Assembly: GCA_034008185.1 (NCBI GenBank)
Contig: CM067081.1
Location: forward strand, 200,058,510 to 200,122,509
Length of the DNA stretch: 64,000 nucleotides
Source: Gorsachius magnificus
Lineage: Eukaryota; Chordata; Aves; Pelecaniformes; Ardeidae
Reading direction: 5' to 3'
How positions within the stretch are numbered: position 1 is the stretch's first letter; each line of letters opens with the position of its first letter. The translations under genes and the position numbers were made by a program. Below are positions 11,601-25,615 of this stretch, piece by piece. The notes below the pieces were generated by a model, which saw nothing but the letters and a program-made list of their open reading frames with translations, did no database searches and was not told the origin of the DNA.

Positions 11601-14600
11601 CGAGACAGTGAACCCCTGCAGGGATGCAGAGAAGGAGAGATGTGGTCCCAAGGACAGGCTAAGGCGCCTTTCAGTGTAAGGCCATTTATGGATGGGAGAG
11701 GGAGGAGTAGGATGATCCAGTGGTAAAGATAGAATATAATGAGATTTAGGCTAAATGAGAGATTAAGCTATATATGAACAAAAATTAGATGATAGACATG
11801 GAGGTGTTAAGGAATAAATTTTATAACAAATGGGGGAACTGCAAAAACTATAATTCCAAAATTTTAGTCTGGAATAAAGGGAAGAAAAATATGTCAGCCA
11901 GTTAAAAATCTAAAAATTGTAATGCTGAAATATGTTGATTTTCCTTTTAAATTATTTTCATTCAGAAGTTAATTGTTATAAATTACACTTTTGCTAAAAA
12001 GTGGATTAATCTACTTAATAATTTTGAACTTTCCTATTAATCTTCCTACTTTGAGAGGATTTATTCTGCTTTCTGTGTCTCTTTGAACAATAATTTAGTT
12101 TGAAGGCTATCTCCAAAGCATGTTACTGGCTGCTGTTCATTATCTGCTGGTGAAATGAGCATGTGCATATCAACTCCAACATGAGTTATGTTTAAATTGT
12201 CTTAAACTGACAAAAGTGATCAGATATGACAAAGTGGTGATTTTACACTTTAAAATTATAAAAATGTAGCTTACTCACATTTTACGTGCAGTTTGAAATA
12301 TTCCACATCTTTTTATCCCTGAGTTTCAATTAAGCCTTGGATTTGTGCTGATAAATCAATGCTAGCATACATTCCCCCACTAGCGCTTTTAATGGTCACT
12401 CTCTTTGAAAGTTAAACATTCTGGTAAATTGCTCAAACACAGTCTTGAAAGGTTAAACACAGCTTTGAAATCCTTCTCATGTCAGACAAGGTTGTCATAA
12501 GCTTTCAGCATAATTGTAAAAAGGCCAAAGCCTTGAAATGTGTTGTAATAACCCATTTCATTGCTATCGTCATGGTAATCATTATGATGATCCAAATATC
12601 CACCATTGTGTTCATGGTTCCTGCATGCATTATTTTTAAAGTCTTGTGGGCCATCTCATTTTCAAAGTTTCAAAAATATTCTTCGTTGCAAAACAGATGA
12701 ACAAACAGCAGACTGTCAGCAGATCCTTTTTGTCTACTTACTGTAAGTACCAACATCTTCCTCTCACTACCAAATGCCTTCTTTTTTAATGCTCAGTTGA
12801 ATCAAATGAGTATGAGCTAAATACTTAATGCATATAGACTATCTGAGAAAATCTTTGTTTTAATCTTACTCCTGCTAATAGCTGCAAGGATAGATCTTAT
12901 TTAAATGTAAAATGTGAATGTAATAGGACATGTATATTTATAGGAGCTCTCCCACTGTTTTCTCAACACGCTGCTCAGCCTATACACATTACCTATCTCT
13001 TCTGAAAAATCCATTAGCTCCAAACTCTTTGATGTCCATCAACAGCAACTGCTAGTAAAGAAATCCATGCAGTGATCATGAAGACAATCTACACAGTCAC
13101 TAGCAATAACACCGAGCACTGCTTCACTGCTCCATAAAACGTTTGCCAGCCTAATATTCAGTTCTCAAATGTCTTCTCACACCTCCATACCTCCTTCCTC
13201 CTGTCATGACAAACAGCAGACTCCTGATATCTGCTACTGAATCCTTTTCAGAATTGTAGCGCTCCAAAAGGAGACTTGCTGTCATGGATTGGACAGAAAT
13301 CTGGGAGGCAGGAGTTCCTCACCTCTAATTTTGACATTAATTTATATTTTCCTTATGTTCATCTGTGATTATCTCAATTTACCACAACTTAGTGGTAAAT
13401 AGCTGTGGCCTTGAAAACACATTAATACAAGAAAAGGGAGCTGTCCTTAAAAAGAAAGCAGAAAGGGCTCAAGGCATCTCCCGCAGTGAAGACTACCACT
13501 CGCCAGGTCACAGGGGTACTACGTGAAATACTCAAACTGCTCTAAAAATTGTAAGTACCACCTACGGTACATTGCTATTAGGCTAAAAACATGTCATAAT
13601 AAATGGTGAAACAAATGCTGTTTGTTAATTTATCAGGATTAGGGGAGCATTTAGTTTTCACTCATGGGAGTAGTAATAATCATATTGACTCAGAAAATTA
13701 TAGTTAAACAGAAGACATATTTAGAAATAATGTATGTAATTTCTGCATTGTGTATTTCAAATCCACAGAGAAGAACTACTAAATGAGGCAGTGAACACCA
13801 ACAATGGGATATTGTACAATTAGACAGCTCAGAGATTGCCTCAAATGGACTTGATATACTGAGTTACTGGCTTGCAAGATTAAATAAAAGGTACAAGAGG
13901 GGAAGTATAGCTATCATGAGGCAATCACTTACACAGGTGAAATAGAGAACACCACAGCAACAGCAATGGTCGAAACCCCACAGGAGAGTGAAAAACGCTG
14001 TGTGATACCTCTACTCTCTGGAATAGCTTTATTATTACTATTTCATAGATGAACTATCCAGTGGAAAAAAATATGTTATGCAGTTGTGCAGGGTAAACAT
14101 CTAGCTCATTGCTCCTGTTCAGCAGCCTGGTTTATATGAATTAAAAATCACTGAGCTGCTTTGTGGCTGAGAAATAGCATTCTTCGTACATTATGATCTA
14201 ATAATTGAGCACATAATTAAAACAGACTGTCATACCTTACAACAATCCAAAGGAATTCTGGCAAAGAAAGAAAATTATCAACTACAACAAAAATAAGAAT
14301 ATGCTTTTCTGACTTAATGTCTTTCAAATCTGAATATTTTACAAAGTAGCAGGCCTCAGGAAAGGTAGCAAAATGTTTCAGTTTTGTCCTCCTTATTCTC
14401 TTTATTTGTTGTCATTTTTATTCAAGGAGAAGTAGATAAAAAATAATACATTATCCTATGCACCAGTGATTCATGGTACGCTGACAGTTTCAGTATCAGG
14501 TTCTATAACGCTTCATGTTTCACTCTATAAACATATTCAATGATGTGTCCTTGCCTTCAGATCCCGTGTAGGCTTCTTGTATCAACCTGTATTCAAAATC

Positions 14601-14603
14601 ATT
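8657..14603. other. Unassigned DNA, probable old repeats
   Basis: No gene is recognised. About 13285-13380 has a weak resemblance to a MIR/tRNA-derived SINE core and about 11120-11200 has a weak B-box-like stretch; neither is firm. The short hydrophobic ORF at 12479-12700 has an ATG but no family resemblance. The rest is AT-rich unique-looking DNA. Confidence 0.4.
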
Positions 14604-14636
14604 AAATATATATATTTTTATATATATATATATATT
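14604..14636. repeat. (TA)n microsatellite
   Basis: Imperfect AT dinucleotide repeat, interrupted by a short T run. Confidence 0.85.
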
Positions 14637-17600
14637 TCCATCAAAAAAAAATGGGACTTTTGCAACATGCCCAGTGAATTTCTCAGTCTCTTGCTTTTCT
14701 CTCTGTCTTCATAAAGAAGGTTTCCCTCTATTTAGAATAGGATTATTATTGAAGGAGAATTTTCAAAAACAACCAGAAGCAGCCAAAACCCTTTTTCTGT
14801 GAAGACATATGTAGAACTACTCTGGATTTTCACTCTATTTGAATGCAATTTTTTCTTTTAATTTTTTTATATAGGATATAAAAGTGGGTTATTTTATATT
14901 TTTCAGTGTTTGTATCACTTTGGATTGTACAAGATGATGTGGAGAACAGGATTGTTAGCACCTACTGCTACCTGACAGATCTAGTGGTCTGAATTGTTAC
15001 GATTTCCTGGTAGCAATTTATTACCAGTGCTTTCTCTTTAGAGTTGACGTGGCTTCCATACATGGAAAAGAGTAAACACAATTTACTTTTATTAAAATAT
15101 ACATTAAATTAAATCCAACCCTTAAAATCTGCCTACGTAACAAAAACTCTCTTCTTCCCTTATAACGCACCTGATGTACTTTGTCTTAGCACATTGAAAG
15201 CATACCCTGATCAGGCTTATCCTGTAATTATGTACATTAATCATTATAAATTGTCTCTATCAGCAAAAAGATATAAAAAACTCCCCTTGAACATCACCAG
15301 GATTAGTACTAAAACGTTCAAAATTCAAGCAGACAAGTAAATACTGGAACTATGTAGCCTTCCCTCAATGTTTTAATTAGTACACGAAAACAGGCTTAAA
15401 ACATGGGAAACACTTAAACAGGAAAGATGATAAAACCCTGCAGTGAAAGTAAGACAGTTAGGGAGGAAAGACCTAGTTAGCTCTGGTGTACAATGAACTG
15501 TTAAGAGTGTGGGGTTTTCTGATGACAGATAGTTATTTTACAGATTATCACATCTGCCAAATTCCAGTATAAAATTACCATGCAAGCATCCTTGTAAAAG
15601 AGGTATAGAATCTCAATGACTGTGGGTTAGCTCCAGTTTCACATGGGTGTAATTCCATATGGGCTTTATGGGATACAAGAGGAGGACAGCAACTAAAATG
15701 AAAGGCTGTAGCTAATTTAAAGAGGAGGAGAAAAACCTGAAGGCTGAATGTGATAAAGAGGTAGAACCAGTTTAAAACTAAATACAGACATGAGGGAAAA
15801 AAGAAGTCAGGGAAACAGCACAAGAAAAATGTAGTCTTTTTAGTCTGACACCTGTAGTCACAAATGCTATTTAAATAATGAAGCATTAGTAATATGAGGA
15901 TCCCCGCTGCCTTGATCTGCTATTAAATCTCTGCAAGAAAGCAATGTGACACAGGTTGGCAAATCAGTGGTGTGAAAATTAATGAGTTTTCCCTATGCTG
16001 AACAACAGTTGCCCTTTCTCCACCAGCGGCTGATTTATGTTCACTTTAAACACTTCAGGATTTTAATCTAAGCAACCCCAATGTTATTTCTGTATATGGG
16101 AGCCTTATGTTTGGTACAACTGCAAAAGAAATGTTTTAAATTAATACCACCTCCTTTCTTTCAACTTCTTCCATGTTGCCATTCCTTCTGTTGCATCCAG
16201 TATTAACACATATGTTATGTTTTAATAATTCTATTCACACTGAAACCTTCTTAATCTTTGCTGACCTTCCTAGTGTTAGATTGTAAATCTGAATTCTTCG
16301 TTTATTTCAATACTCAAAAGTAGAAAACATTAGTCCTAATGTTCCCAAATGACTAAGTTTCTGTGGACTTCAGCAGTCAACTAGATGAAAGGGTCTGGTG
16401 ATAATTCAATACTTTCTTAATTAGGTGTGACTGAAGTAAACAGATAAACTCAGTCTGAAGATACACCCGGGGAACATTTTTTTTAAAAAATTTAATTTAA
16501 TAAAATAAAAAAAATGATTAATCAATCAACCACCTCCTGAAGCTAACCAGGTTAAGTGTCCAATGGTTAAACAAAGCAACTTAACAGCCAGAGTATGTGT
16601 TTTTCTTTTATTCTCTCTCTCTCAACCACACACAGATACACTCTTATGTAAGTGGACTAATTGTTCCCAAAGAAGAACAGTTCCATCAGATAGACTTGCA
16701 AAAGGCCTTCTTTCCACTTAATCCTTAAGAAAGTCTACTGGCATCAAGGAGACAAAATCAAATTCCCTGCTTTGAATGAGAAATAATGATCAGGAGAAGC
16801 AGAGAGATGTGATCAGGCCACCATAGGCGAAATCCTAATCTCTACTTCATGTAGGGAATGGTAAGTGTCTGTGTATGTATGTGGGCACATGTATAAGCAT
16901 ATTGAGTTTGGTTCCTTTTTAAATCAATGTTGTTCATAAGGGGTTTTTTCCAAGAAAGCAATTGGGTTGGATACCTATTTGCATGTGCATTCCAACATTT
17001 GATACAGAATTCACTTTGAAATATTTTCATTGAGTATTGGATTCTTGATTAAGTAAACCAGCACAACATTTTATCAATTTCTAGTCATATCTGAATCGCC
17101 TGCCCCATATTTCTTCAGTAAGTGGTGCAAGAGACAATTAAGTTTCTATGAGATACACAAGAATTAAAAAACCCAAGATATCTGAGAAAATAATTTTATC
17201 TCTCATGTTTCTCATAGTTCTGTTAAAATGCTTAATTATCTAGACAAGAAGGACAATTTGTGTTCTATTCCTGAATCCAAAAACATTAAAATTTTATCAT
17301 TAGCATTACTGACAGGACAAAAATATAAATATCATATGTGTTTTTCTTATTGTCTATAATCTCCACTTCTTAGTATAGAGAGATTTTTTTATGATGGTAG
17401 AAGTCTAAAATGTTTTTAAAACATGTTTTGTTTTCTTCTGTGCAATAGTTATATGATCTAGATTACCAGCAGAATAATAAGTAAACCCAAGTCTCTTTTC
17501 AATCTAAGAATTTTAGATTGTGTAAAACTAATGCTAGAACTTACTGATTCAAGACTAAGATTTTATGAAATCTTCAGGCATAATCTATTATAACTGCAAC

Positions 17601-20600
17601 TACTGCATGGCACTCAGTTAACTAAACCTGGACATCTACCATGTAGATATCTTCAGCTAAGCTAGTTCCCTTATAGTCAGTGAAATCAAATAGATCTGTA
17701 TGCCATTAACTTCATCTCTTCTTAAAGTAAACTTCTAAAATAGGTTGGATAGGCTGGAGTCTTAAAGTGTTTCTTTTTCTCTGTTGATGATAGAGGAAGC
17801 CTTGGTGTCTAACATTTAGATACCTATGCAGCAGATCTCTATGGCCTCAGTTTGCATATTGTAAATACATGGAGGTAGTTCAGTATTGACCAATGTTTTC
17901 TGGTTTTTAAGACTACGAGTATGTTTGAGAACATCTTAAACTCACTTAAACTTGCTGTCTTTGTTGAATAAATCCTCTTTGAGTGTGTTAGGTAGTGACA
18001 AACATACTATTACAGTCATTCTTACATGTTTACTACAGTGCCCTTTTGTTTGTTTTCTCTTATCCCAGTAGACTACTACAGAAATTCCAGTTTCTTGCAA
18101 TAATTATACAAGATTACAAGGATGCCTGACAAATTTTACAATCCTATTAATGTAACTAATATATCTCTTCATTTATTCTGCAGTTAGTATAGCAGTAGTC
18201 TCTACAGTGTTGTAAGGTACACTTCTTTTTTAAATCCAGACCTCAAATATAATATGCATCAATTTTCTGGGTTATCCACATAAGAGGCATCACATTCTAT
18301 ATAATAACCCAAAGCTAGGAGATATATAAATACTAATATATATTGACTTCAGAATAGGCAAGAGTAGGTTCTTAGTCAATAACTTTATGAGTCATTAGAT
18401 TTATGTGCTTTATCCCAAATACTAAAGCCATTTTTATAACTCCAGATTATGTGTTGTGAAAGAGTCTCAAAGCTGGTCAATGGATAGCTGAGTTATTTCA
18501 TATCAGCCCATTAAATAAATAGTGTTCTATGAAACAGAGAAAAGCAAACCAAAATGAAAAAAAAAAAAAAAAAAGATCAAAAGAACCCCAAAAACCGGCC
18601 AAATAAACAAAACCCTAAAATACTTAAGTGTGGGTGAATCTTTCTGTTCTCCAGCACTCAATACTCGTATGTTAATTGTGGAGTCACTGTGTAGTAGTTT
18701 TTTTCTGTAGACCATTCCATAGCTATATAAGTGATCTCTCTCTCTACTGGTGTCTGCTGTATTCATTTTCTAAAGGCAGCTGTCTTTACTGTTAATAACT
18801 ACAACAAAAAAAAAATGTTTAAATTTTATTTTTCCAATTCAGGAATGCAAAGACACCATTTTTGAATAACTGAATCTTTATGTAGAGTTGAAGGGAACTC
18901 AGTATTAAGAAATGCTTAAGACAAACAATGCTGCCATATTTAACATGAGATAAGAGTGATATAAGCATATCTCTAGTCAGATAAGTGAGAAAATCATAGA
19001 AAACAGGCTGATTTGTATTCATTGCAAGACATAAGCAATTGCTAATGGCTAGTGATGTGTTTCAAGCAGTCTGGAGTTCTGCCAAGACGATCCACTCTAA
19101 TTGACTTTAGTTCATGATCAAAATCATAAACAACCATTGAAAATATCTTCAGAAACATTAAAAAAGATCATGTTGACAATGGGGGGTGTGTGTGTGTGTA
19201 TTACCCAGTTACTGCTTGCAAGTTAAAATGCCATGGTTGTCACCCTTCATTTCCAAAATTAGGTAAGCATTCTACATCAGCACCTCCAAAAAAAGTGAGC
19301 AAGGAGGGCACAGGAAGCTGCTATATGCTTACAGGTAGATGTTTGATAGAGCATTTGTATGATAATGTTAAAAGATTCCAAGTGTGAAATTGGGGAACCC
19401 TGGACTAAAAGATAAATGACCAGTATTTAATAATATAGCTTAAGCCTGCACAGAACTTTCCATAGTCCTTTAAAACTTCACTCATTCCAATTTTGTTTTA
19501 AAGGACCATATGTCTTGTCTTTTAGAAAGTTTCTGTTTGACATCTCCCTGGTTTTTGATCTTGACACTGTCTTCTTTGGGGATGTTTCAGCTTTTTTACT
19601 TCATAAAATATCTTGCAGATTGGAAATGAATAAGTTGTTCTTCTCCAGTTCATACCCAAAGATCATAAATGGTTTTCATCTGCCTTTAAAGATATAACAT
19701 ACTCGTTTTACAACTTCTTAGTTCCTTCATTTGTTGAATACCCCAATGTTCTTTGAGAAAGGAATGTGCTGGAGTCCAGTCTCCTATAGATGAGGAAAAT
19801 TGTGTCTGAGTCATTGAAAATTCTCAAACTAATGACTCTCTGAACATTTCATAAGAAGTATAATCCCCTCTTTGAGTTTATTTAATGTTTTTTCCTCTAG
19901 TATTTTACAACTTCAACATGGAAGCCTCATCAGAAATAATGTTAGGAAAATTAAAATCTCCTTTTAACCCACTGTGGATAGACTGATGCTAAAAAACAAA
20001 AAAAAAATCATCTTAAAATATCTATATACAGAAACTTGAAAATAAAAAATGCAAAAATCATTTCTTTCCATTAATACATCATAATTAATTTGTGTTTCAT
20101 TTATGTCCCTCATTCATTTCATAAACACTCAATGTTATTCTTGTACTTTCCCTTAAATCAATAATATTGACAACAAAATTATGTCAGTTGTGTACTCCTG
20201 GTCTAGCCTTCTTCATCCCTAATCCTTTCAGCCCGTAAAATCATATTCTTTTATGAAGATAATTTCTGAGCACTAAGACTTAAAAGGTAACCCACTGGAA
20301 GTTTGACTATAATTCAAATTAGTCTAAAAGATTTCATAACTTCCACATACCATTTTTGTCCAAGATTCTACTCCCCCAAACCAAATTATATGTGAGAAGT
20401 TGAGAAGTAATAATGCTTCTCTTCTCCTGACCATCCCTTCCCCATAGAAATCAGTGGTAAACTCACACTGACTTCAGTTCAGAGAACTAGATGATCATGG
20501 AACAGAGCGAAGTTATGGAGTCCTACATTATCCAGTGACTACTTAGAGTATAGTTTAAAAGCATTACTCTTCAGTTGCTTTTCCTTAAATAAATGCAGAA

Positions 20601-23600
20601 AAAAGAGAAATGTGTCCATATAAGCACAGAGTCTTAAGTTTGAAAGGTGTAGCCTGTTAGGTCCTCTCATGTTTCCAGAAATCGAGCCTCAGAACTAAGA
20701 CACTGCTCACTTACTCTGTAAAAAAATGACTTAAGGCTGAAGACCTGCTGGCCATCAGCCCATGAAAAATCCTTAAAAATATCTTTAAAAGGAAAAAAAA
20801 TAACATTTTCATGATAAGGATTTTACATTCGTTTTGATGTGACAATATAAGAGAGAATATACCTTCTTTCCTTAATTGTTGCTGCTATGGTTTTGAGTTA
20901 CATAATTATAGCATGCAGAAGTCTAAACTGGATACTTTTAGAATTGCTAAATACTCAACAAAAACAAATAATTACTGATATGAAATTCAGTACAGGAATA
21001 AAATATTTTAATGAATATACCCAAACATGTACACAGTAATATTGTCAGGATTATTTATTGTCATAAAAATATTATAGAGTACATTTGATTATTTTTATAA
21101 GGTTTTTCTCTTGGATTCTATAGTGAAATCTTGCTTTCAGTTTACAGTTACAGGCATGTAATTATATCTGACACTGCACTCTTTTTTTTTTTCAGGTGAT
21201 CCAGAAAAAAATCCCAAAAAGAATAAATTATAGAAATTAACACACCTTTTTTTACTCATTCTGTTGGAAATTGCTCAACACTTGGTAGCTGTCAAAAGAC
21301 AAGACAATGTAGGTAGTATTAATAAAACCACTGAAAACAAATCAGAAATTATTCATCATCTTGTTTGCATAAATATATTGTACATGCGCTCTAGGATGTA
21401 ATTTACTTTGCTCAATTTTTGCCACAAAGAAAAAGTTCAAAGTAAATACAGTAAGTGACCTCATCCAAAAATGTCCAAGTGATACAATTTTAGAGATGCC
21501 AATGTGTCTCCATTGATTAAAAAAGAGCCCAGATGACCAGCTGTGGCTAAACACCTACCTTGTAAACAAGTATGCCATCTTCCTTAGAAAAGATTAAGTC
21601 TACCCCTTAAAAACTGCACATATAAAAACTTCCTATATTAGAAAGGATATAGAAAAACTAGAAAATTACCAAGAACAGAGATTCAAATCATATTTCCATA
21701 TAAGAAAGACTGAATAGATTAGTTGTCTTTATTGGAAAAGAGACCACTGAGACAGAACATCACTGTGTCGTGTGTGGGTAAGAAAGAAGAATGGGGTATG
21801 ATTATACACCATTTCCCATGCCACAGAAACCTGGCCATAGCCAGTGAAATTATTTGACAACAGGCTCAACTCAGACAAAAGAATGTCACAAAACATTTTG
21901 TTGAATTGAAAAAGGGATTAGTTTGGTATACGGGGAAAAGTCCATCAGCAGCTATTAAAAATGAGCCTTGTGCCTAACCTGCAGCTCAGAAGTTCTTAAT
22001 CCTCATGATTGTGAGAAACTGATAGGATATAAAAGGAAAATTGCTTTATAATATTTTCCATTTTCCCTTAATCTTTCTATAAGATTTTTTTCTGGTTACT
22101 ACTGCTACAGACTAACTATCAGGCTAGACAAACCCGTGGTCTGACCCTGCACAGCTGCTCCTACACTCTCAGACTGCAGAACTGCATTGCTTTTCTGAAT
22201 GGAGAAAGACAGAAGGAAGCCTATTGGTATCAAAATTAAAACCTGTACATAAATAATAAGTAGGGTTTATATTATTTATGTTAAATTATTTTCTCTGTGT
22301 TCACACTACAGCATTATCATTATTTCTGCTGTAATTTTGGTTTCCAACTTTGGATATTTATTTTCAGTGTCATTGTTATTGCAGAATATTTTGTGTTATT
22401 TGCAGTTCAGATTTATTGGACTTAATTTTACTCCCATCTTATTCCCCCAAATATGATACAAACCAGTGTAGGAAGTTTGGTGTTGAAAAGCAGAATCTTA
22501 TTTCTGAATTTCTAAGCAGCTGAGGAATTTACATAAGGTGAAAAATTGTCCTCTTCAGTTTTCACTTTGAATCCCTGGCATAGAAATTTGATTCATTCTA
22601 CCTCTGTCACCTGAAATTCCACATGCTGAAAAAGTACAAAATAGTCACGAGATCATGGTATGTGTCCAAGGGGACAATTCCACTTATAGTTCTACTATAC
22701 TTTGTTTTTGTCAATCGATAAGGGCCAAGAAAAAATGTGTTGCAGTACTGCCTGAACCCTTTGTGCCTTCCTCGGGGCTTTGGTGAGGGTCTTTGGAGCT
22801 GGGGGGACAGAAGGGATTTGAGTATGCTTCATCTGGATTTGGGGTTGGGTTCTTTTTGAAAGAAATGGACTATGTCTAAAACGTTAGAAAAGCAGCAGTT
22901 TTTAAAACCAAACCTTTTGCTTTCTTCAAGTCTTTTTCCTTAGAGAAAGAAAAAAAAAAAAGAGACAAATAATTTCACTGGCTTTTCATTTTATTTCACT
23001 TTTTAGTAACATAATCCTGAGGCAAATAGTCAGAGACTATTCCTTTCCTCAGAAAAACAGCACTTATGTCTGAATCAGCTCAGAAGTTGTAGTGACTCCC
23101 TGCTGATTTTTTAATAGAGAAGGGAACTGAAATCACTCCTCATGAATAAAAAAATATAATAGGATAAGCATTTATGTTCCAGAAAAAAAAACAAAACAAA
23201 CAAGTAGGTGGTTTGCAGGACCTTCCATTTGTAATGGTTTGTCATCTGTAATATATCCTAAAGCTCAAGTGGCATCATATATCAGCAAATATTATGCAAA
23301 AATTGTACACACTCAAGACTTGCAACTTTTTCAGAACTTGTTCTGCTGCCTTTGAAATCCAAAGCTGATCTTCTACTAGCTTCAGCTGGAGCAGGCTCTT
23401 CTGTTTTGAAGCTATCCTAGTTGAAGTTTGGAATATTTTATGGTGTAGCAGGTGCCAACGAGGAACAAAAAGCCAGTCTGCTTGTCCAAAGGTAAAACAG
23501 TGCCTGGAGGAGGCTCAGAGTACACAGAGCAGTTCTGTCTGGGCAGCTATCCACATTTTACATGCATTTAGAAGAGCTGTACATGTAAACATAAGCATAA

Positions 23601-24210
23601 TTTCTTCAATGTTTTTACTTTTACTTGTAAATTACTACTTTATTTTGTGTCTGTATTTGTCCCTCAGCTGTTTTCAGGTAGATAATTCCAAATGGTAGTA
23701 CTAGAATTACTTTTACATGTATTATACTGGGAAATATATAACTGTTACAGGTGTTCCGTTTGGGTTCGTTCAGATGCTGTCCCTGTACTAACAGTCTATT
23801 GCCAGCAGGCATTTTCCTTCATCTTGTGCCAGGGTTGCACATTAGATGAAACATTATACATGGCATTTGTTTTACTATTGGACTGTGTTTTGTATTCATG
23901 TCAAAGGGACACCTGAGAATAGTAGACTTTACCAGGAATTTTCAGAAAAAAGCTATTGTCTTCATTTCATATTTGTACCTGAATACAAACCAGATATAAA
24001 AAATAAACAACATACAGGCAAGAAGGCACACTGCATGATGCGTGTAAAGCTATACTGGACAAAGTCTTAGAAAATACAGCATAGTGTGCCCTGGGGAACA
24101 TTTCAGTGCTAGCAGAGGAACGGCCTAGAAAATTTATTAGATTTTATCCAGCCCTAAAATATATGACTCAGAAAGGCTTATTACTCTTTAAAACTTACTG
24201 CCTGGCTAAG
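14637..24210. other. Unassigned AT-rich DNA
   Basis: Nearly 9.6 kb without a recognisable gene or mobile element. Small simple repeats occur: an A18 run at 18557-18574 and a short (GT)n near 19184-19198. ORFs here are short, AT-biased and without motifs. The stretch around 15930-16080 looks unique and slightly more GC-balanced, which could mark a conserved noncoding element, but this cannot be tested here. Confidence 0.5.
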
Positions 24211-24573
24211 TGTCCTGGTTTCAGCTGGGACAGAGTTAATTTTCTTCCTGGTAGCTGGCATAGCACTGTTTTGGATTTAGTATGAGAATAACGTTGGTAA
24301 CACACTGGTGTTCTACTTGTTGCTGAGCAGTGCTTACACCAGTCAAGGACTTTTCAGCTTCCACTGCTCTGCCAGGGGCACAAGAAGCTGGGAGGGGGCA
24401 CAGCCGCGACAGCTGACCCCAACTGGCCAAAGGGCTATTCCATACTATATGAAATCATGAGCAGTATATAAACTGGGGGGAAGTTGGCCAGGGACAGTGA
24501 CTGTGGCTCAGGGACGGGCTGGGCATTGGTCAGCAGGTGGTCAGCAATTGCATTGTGCATCATTTGCTTTGTA

Positions 24574-24610
<37 letters not shown>

Positions 24611-24782
24611 TTATTATTATTATTTTACTGTATTTTATGTTCATTATTAAACTGTTCTTATCTCAAGCCATGAGTTTTCTCACTTTTACTCTTCTGATTC
24701 TCTCCCCCATCCCACCAGGCAGGAGGGGAGTGAACAAGCGGCTGTGTGGTGTCTAGTTTCTGGCTGAGGTTAAACCACAAGT
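24211..24782 (+). repeat. ERVL 5' LTR
   Basis: The LTR starts TGTCCTGGTTTCAGCTGGGA, the same family as the solo LTR at 2662-3258. It contains a TATA-type box TATATAAA (24465-24472), an ATTAAA polyadenylation-type signal (24646-24651) and an expanded (ATT)n tract between them. The end is near ...GGTTAAACCACAA; the exact last base is uncertain by a few positions. It would have supplied the promoter and polyadenylation signals for the provirus. Confidence 0.85.
24574..24624. repeat. (ATT)n microsatellite inside the LTR
   Basis: About 50 bases of ATT/TTA trinucleotide repeat with one interruption (TTTTATT). It lies between the TATA-type box and the ATTAAA signal of the LTR, and looks expanded after insertion because the solo LTR lacks such an array. 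Confidence 0.9.
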
Positions 24783-24790
24783 GTCCTTTT

Positions 24791-24808
24791 TGGTGCCCAA
24801 TGTGGGGC
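24791..24808 (+). other. Retroviral primer binding site, tRNA-Lys-like
   Basis: TGGTGCCCAATGTGGGGC lies about 8 bases after the LTR end, where the tRNA primer for minus-strand synthesis anneals. It differs from the known tRNA-Lys(1,2)-type site only at two positions, and both are CG-to-TG changes, typical of methylated CpG decay. Confidence 0.65.
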
Positions 24809-25105
24809 ACAAAGGGTCTGAGGTAATAACAGATTAACCAGAGCATGTCAAGAAATTTATATCTGTTAAGATTTGCGGGTCACAGTATTGATTCTTCTGT
24901 CCTCAATATTAGTTTACCTGCTCAGCACCATGCTCTTTTTTTGCTGTACATATTAATGATTGTTGTTGGGTTTTGCAGTTCACTGTGCTCTACAGTGATT
25001 AGTGATGTTTTGCCTGGGAGATTTGTTATTAAAACACTGGCCTTGAGCTTAATCTAGTATTTCAGCTTTGTACTGAAGCCACTGCTGTACTTTGGGTACC
25101 ACCTC

Positions 25106-25615
25106 ATGGAGACAATTAGCAATTATACCTCTTCCTCTGAGAGGGTTTTTATGGAGGAAATACAGAACAACACCTTTGCTATGTTCTTCAGTGATGTTTC
25201 TGCCTTCATTACAACTTTTCAGTATCCTGAACATCCTTGGGTAGTTAAGATAATTCTATTGGTATTTCTTGGGAATACTGTTTTGGTTTTGTCTAAGGTT
25301 AATAAGCAGTTTAAGAATATCATCCAGAGACCTGCCCCAAGACTGGATAGTTATGAATGGCAGGGTATGTGGGACAGCATTAGCAAACACCTAGGATGGT
25401 GGACACCTGCAGTGTTTTGGAACTCCACCTCTGAACAAGTGCAGAATCCTGAAAAACTAGTTAGAGGAGCTGGCCAGGTCTGGCAATATGAAGAAAGTTT
25501 CTCTTCCTCCTTCACCTCATTTGTAGGGAAACTGTCCCAGAAGGTCCATCAACTCAAAGAGGATATGTTCTACTTCCCACCCATATGGACCAGTATCTCA
25601 GCCATTAGGAGTTAG
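25106..25615 (+). CDS. ERVL-associated ORF with membrane segment, unknown role
   Basis: An intact 169-codon ORF with an ATG start lies between the primer binding site and the protease remnant, where gag would be expected. The N-terminal part contains two N-glycosylation sequons (around residues 6 and 21). A clear hydrophobic segment at about residues 46-63 looks like a transmembrane helix. The C-terminal part is polar with several tryptophans and another Asn-Ser-Thr sequon. I see no CX2CX4HX4C zinc knuckle and no major-homology-region pattern. It is the only unbroken ORF of the provirus. It could be a signal-anchored accessory protein, the surviving start of an unusual gag, or a conserved leader protein. 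I do not assign a function. Confidence 0.5.
   Translation: METISNYTSSSERVFMEEIQNNTFAMFFSDVSAFITTFQYPEHPWVVKIILLVFLGNTVLVLSKVNKQFKNIIQRPAPRLDSYEWQGMWDSISKHLGWWTPAVFWNSTSEQVQNPEKLVRGAGQVWQYEESFSSSFTSFVGKLSQKVHQLKEDMFYFPPIWTSISAIRS

Noticed and set aside
13285..13380. MIR/tRNA-SINE-like core
   Set aside because: Only a short stretch (CTGGGAGGCAGGAGTTCCTC) is suggestive; A and B boxes are not both present.
24484..24756. 90-codon ORF with a poly-tyrosine tract
   Set aside because: It is the (ATT)n microsatellite and LTR sequence read as protein.
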